NCBI GenBank assembly: GCA_964431965.1
Contig: CAYSLU010000059.1
Location: 1-34,157 of the forward strand
Source: CAYSLU01 sp964431965
GTDB lineage: Bacteria > Verrucomicrobiota > Kiritimatiellia > CAIKKV01 > CAYSLU01
Length of the DNA: 34,157 nucleotides
Direction of reading: 5' to 3'
The translations under genes were made by a program, and so were the position numbers. Below are positions 32,349 to 34,157 of the stretch, in pieces (positions within the stretch are counted from its first letter, which is position 1; each line of letters opens with the position of its first letter). The notes under the pieces are model-generated. The model saw nothing but the letters and a program-made list of their open reading frames with translations, made no database searches and was not told the DNA's origin.

Positions 32349-33089
32349 ATGGCCGGCCCGAAGCCCGCGTACCTGCTCTCCGGCGACTCGCACCACCACC
32401 GGAAGACGCGCGACCCTCTGATCCGCGAGATGCTCCGCGAGACCGGCCGGGACCGTCCGGCCGTGGCCTACATCGGAACCGCCAGCGGCGATGACGCGGC
32501 GTTCTTCCAGGTGCTGCAGCGCCTGTTCGAGCGCACCGGCGCCGGGACGGTGGCGCTGGCCCCGCTGGTCGCCCCGGAGGCCGACCTCAGCCACAGCCGC
32601 GCGCTGCTGGAGCAGGCGGACGTCATCTTCCTGAGCGAGGGCGACGTGGATCTGGGCATGCGCGTGCTGGCGGCGCGCGGCCTCGTGTCGCTTCTCCACG
32701 AGCGGTTCCGTGACGGGGCCGTCTTCTCGGGCTTCTCGGCCGGGAGCATCCTGATGTCCCGCCAGTGGGTGCGCTGGCGCGATCCGGCCGATGACTCCAC
32801 GGCCGAGCCGTTCGACTGCCTCGGCCTGGTGCCGCTGGTCTGCGATATGCACGACGAGGCGCATGGATGGGAGGAGCTGAAGACGCTCATCCGGCTGCGT
32901 CGGGTGGACCGGGAGATCGGCTACGGCATTCCCACGTCGATGGGGCTGAGGGTCCGGCCCGACGGCCGGATCGAAGCCATCGGCGGATTCGTCCACCGCT
33001 ACACGTACCGCGATGGCCGGGTGGACAACATCGGCGACATCAGCCCCGCGTTCTTCGTCCACCCGTCGGAGTACGAGTACCAGATCTAG
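32349..33089 (+). CDS. peptidase E-like (S51 family, class I glutamine amidotransferase-like fold)
   Basis: A 246-residue protein from the ATG at 32349, with GGAGGG six bases upstream. The opening AYLLSGDSHHHRK and VAYIGTASGDDAAFF match the start of the S51 fold. ADVIFLSEGDVDLGM corresponds to the second strand block. GFSAGSILM carries the expected nucleophile Ser130, and SMGLRVRPDGR and GFVHRYTYRDG occupy the late part. Family members cleave alpha-aspartyl dipeptides or cyanophycin products; a changed specificity is possible, and a second catalytic residue was not assigned. It starts two bases after the desulfurase stop, so it belongs to the operon. Its last 50 bases overlap the opposite-strand amidohydrolase gene. 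Confidence 0.75.
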   Translation: MAGPKPAYLLSGDSHHHRKTRDPLIREMLRETGRDRPAVAYIGTASGDDAAFFQVLQRLFERTGAGTVALAPLVAPEADLSHSRALLEQADVIFLSEGDVDLGMRVLAARGLVSLLHERFRDGAVFSGFSAGSILMSRQWVRWRDPADDSTAEPFDCLGLVPLVCDMHDEAHGWEELKTLIRLRRVDREIGYGIPTSMGLRVRPDGRIEAIGGFVHRYTYRDGRVDNIGDISPAFFVHPSEYEYQI

Positions 33090-34002
33090 GAGTCAGCTTC
33101 TCCGAGGCCCGGGAGCCGGCCGGCAGCGGCACCAGCCGGAGTGCGTTGGCGGAACGCAGCTTTCGAAGTGCGGAAGCGGGGAGTCTCAGGCTGTCGAGGA
33201 ACTCGTTGAGGGCGTTCCCGTGGGCGTCGCGGCCGTACAGCAGGCGGTCGATGTGGCTCAGGATGAATGCCTGGCCCTGGTCCGGGTGGCGGCGCATGGC
33301 GGTCAGGGCTGATCCGGCGGAGAGATCGGCCCACAGGTTCGGGTAGCGGTCGAACAGGGGCTGCAGCTTGCCGCCAGGCACGAGCGGTCCCGTCGGGTAG
33401 ACCTCCGGCCGGAGGTGCGCGTCACCGCTGATCTCCCGCCAGAAGCCGGGGCCGTGGCCGACGAAGACCGTTTCGGGGCAGGCGTCCAAGGCCCGCTCCA
33501 GGTTCTCGATCATGCCGCCGTACCAGAACTCCTGGTACACCGGCCGGCCCTTGACGTCGGGCAGGAAGGGCACGTCCATGTGCAGGACGACCGGGCACTT
33601 CAGGCGGCCGGCGCACCGGAACAGCTCCACCGAGCGCGGGTCGTCGAGGAGCGTGCGGTAGCTCCACTCGCCGCACACGCGAACGCCGTTGACGCGGTAG
33701 GCCGACTCAAACAGCGCCGCGGGGTTGGATTCGGTCGGGTTGGGGCAGTAGCCCGGGATGAATCGGCGCGGGAAGCGGCGGACCGAATCGATGACCTCGG
33801 CGAAGGGGATGGCGGCGTGGGTGCCGTCGGGCCTGAGGTAGAGCGGGCTCGATCCGGCGTGGTAGTGCGGGGCGTCCTCGCCGGGCGGCAGGTTCCACGT
33901 GAGCAGCCAGCAGACGTCGATGCCGAACCGGTCCATCTCGTCGATGACGGCCTCCGCATCCTTGCCGCTGTAGCCCGTGTGGTTGTGCGAGTCGATCATC
34001 AT
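33040..34002 (-). CDS. TIM-barrel amidohydrolase (Amidohydro_2-like)
   Basis: The start is the ATG at 34000-34002, with GGGGAGG seven bases upstream, giving 320 residues. MIDSHNHTG gives the N-terminal HxH metal motif (His6, His8). VVLHMDVPF and FVGHGPGFW carry the next histidines, and LLYGRDAHG the late Asp of the amidohydrolase-2 family. Many members are decarboxylases or lactonases acting on carboxylic acids; this one cannot be assigned. There is no signal peptide. The fold should end near NALRLVPLPAG. The last 20 or so residues (ASEKLTPRSGTRTPTGGRRTRG) are basic and low-complexity and lie antisense to the end of the S51-like gene. The two genes meet tail to tail with a 50-base overlap and no terminator. 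Confidence 0.82.
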   Translation of the reverse strand: MMIDSHNHTGYSGKDAEAVIDEMDRFGIDVCWLLTWNLPPGEDAPHYHAGSSPLYLRPDGTHAAIPFAEVIDSVRRFPRRFIPGYCPNPTESNPAALFESAYRVNGVRVCGEWSYRTLLDDPRSVELFRCAGRLKCPVVLHMDVPFLPDVKGRPVYQEFWYGGMIENLERALDACPETVFVGHGPGFWREISGDAHLRPEVYPTGPLVPGGKLQPLFDRYPNLWADLSAGSALTAMRRHPDQGQAFILSHIDRLLYGRDAHGNALNEFLDSLRLPASALRKLRSANALRLVPLPAGSRASEKLTPRSGTRTPTGGRRTRG

Positions 34003-34117
34003 GGCGTGTCCTCCCCGGTTTCGCGTGCTCACAACGGCAAGAGGGTAGGTGGGGCGCGCGCAAATCGCAAGGTGCGTCAGCAATCCAATATGCTACCGGA
34101 TGAATGATCTTTACTGT

Positions 34118-34145
34118 TTGAGTTGGCTCCGAAATCTGGGATAAT
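34118..34145 (+). promoter_or_regulatory. candidate promoter reading out of the window
   Basis: TTGAGT (34118-34123) and GATAAT (34140-34145) are separated by 16 bases in an AT-rich stretch (34080-34157). An ATG at 34144 opens MSDF before the window ends, but it lies inside the -10 and has no ribosome site, so it is probably not the start. No minus-strand promoter for the amidohydrolase could be fixed. Confidence 0.35.
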
Positions 34146-34157
34146 GAGCGACTTTAA

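Noticed and set aside
26485..33089. SUF iron-sulfur assembly operon
   Set aside because: A SufS-like desulfurase and an IscR-like regulator are present, but no SufB, SufC, SufD, SufE, SufU or IscU gene is seen, and the neighbours are cysteine/methionine enzymes.
1..34157. CRISPR array or Cas genes
   Set aside because: No regularly spaced repeats of 23-40 bases and no Cas-like protein; the repeats at 93-440 are irregular and degenerate.
34144..34157. start of a gene (MSDF...) at the right edge
   Set aside because: The ATG lies within a likely -10 element, has no ribosome site and only four codons are visible.

Overview
The window is high-GC bacterial chromosome with one tRNA and about 24 genes that can be supported. 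The gene repertoire suggests a polysaccharide-degrading member of the PVC group, most likely Kiritimatiellota, Lentisphaerota or a relative. It includes a UROD-fold protein that is not HemE, a giant secreted beta-helix protein, a very large PQQ-type propeller protein ending in CBM9-like and malectin-like domains, a heparinase II/III-type protein, and GH10, GH27 and GH32/43-like proteins. The phylum is an inference from family content; no rRNA or marker gene fixes it.

Layout. 1-618: the last codons of a gene leaving the window, then a gene-free block full of inverted and degenerate direct repeats. 619-6180 (minus): UROD-like protein and a 1467-residue beta-helix protein made of three units of about 480 residues. 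6312-6388: tRNA-Val(GAC). 6664-9811: a small membrane protein (DUF457/YdjM-like), an uncharacterised or remnant frame, a UDP-glucuronate 4-epimerase-like protein and, divergently, a GlmU-N-like nucleotidyltransferase. 10000-14664: the PQQ/CBM9/malectin protein, which carries two stretches that look like intergenic repeats read in frame. 14988-15622: a VapBC-type toxin-antitoxin pair. 15644-18235: an SRPBCC (AHSA1) domain joined in frame to a heparinase II/III-like enzyme, with a strong Shine-Dalgarno and ATG exactly at the joint.

18252-26296 (all minus): in transcription order, an Rrf2/IscR-type regulator, a class I aminotransferase, a GH32/43-like propeller protein, two small unknown genes, an RluA-type pseudouridine synthase, a GH10 xylanase and a GH27 alpha-galactosidase. 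Together with the heparinase-like and PQQ/CBM9 genes this is a loose glycan-degradation neighbourhood.

26485-33089 (plus): a tightly packed sulfur operon divergent from the Rrf2 gene. Two tandem Cys/Met-metabolism PLP enzymes are followed by CysK, a PaaK/CapK-like adenylate-forming ligase, a SufS-like cysteine desulfurase and a peptidase E-like (S51) protein. Most junctions are GTGA/ATGA overlaps or a few bases. A near-consensus promoter and a motif shared by both sides of the divergent intergenic region suggest Rrf2 control. The ligase-desulfurase-S51 tail is the most intriguing part, because it would pair carboxylate activation with sulfur mobilisation. 33040-34002 (minus) is an amidohydrolase that overlaps the end of the operon tail to tail.
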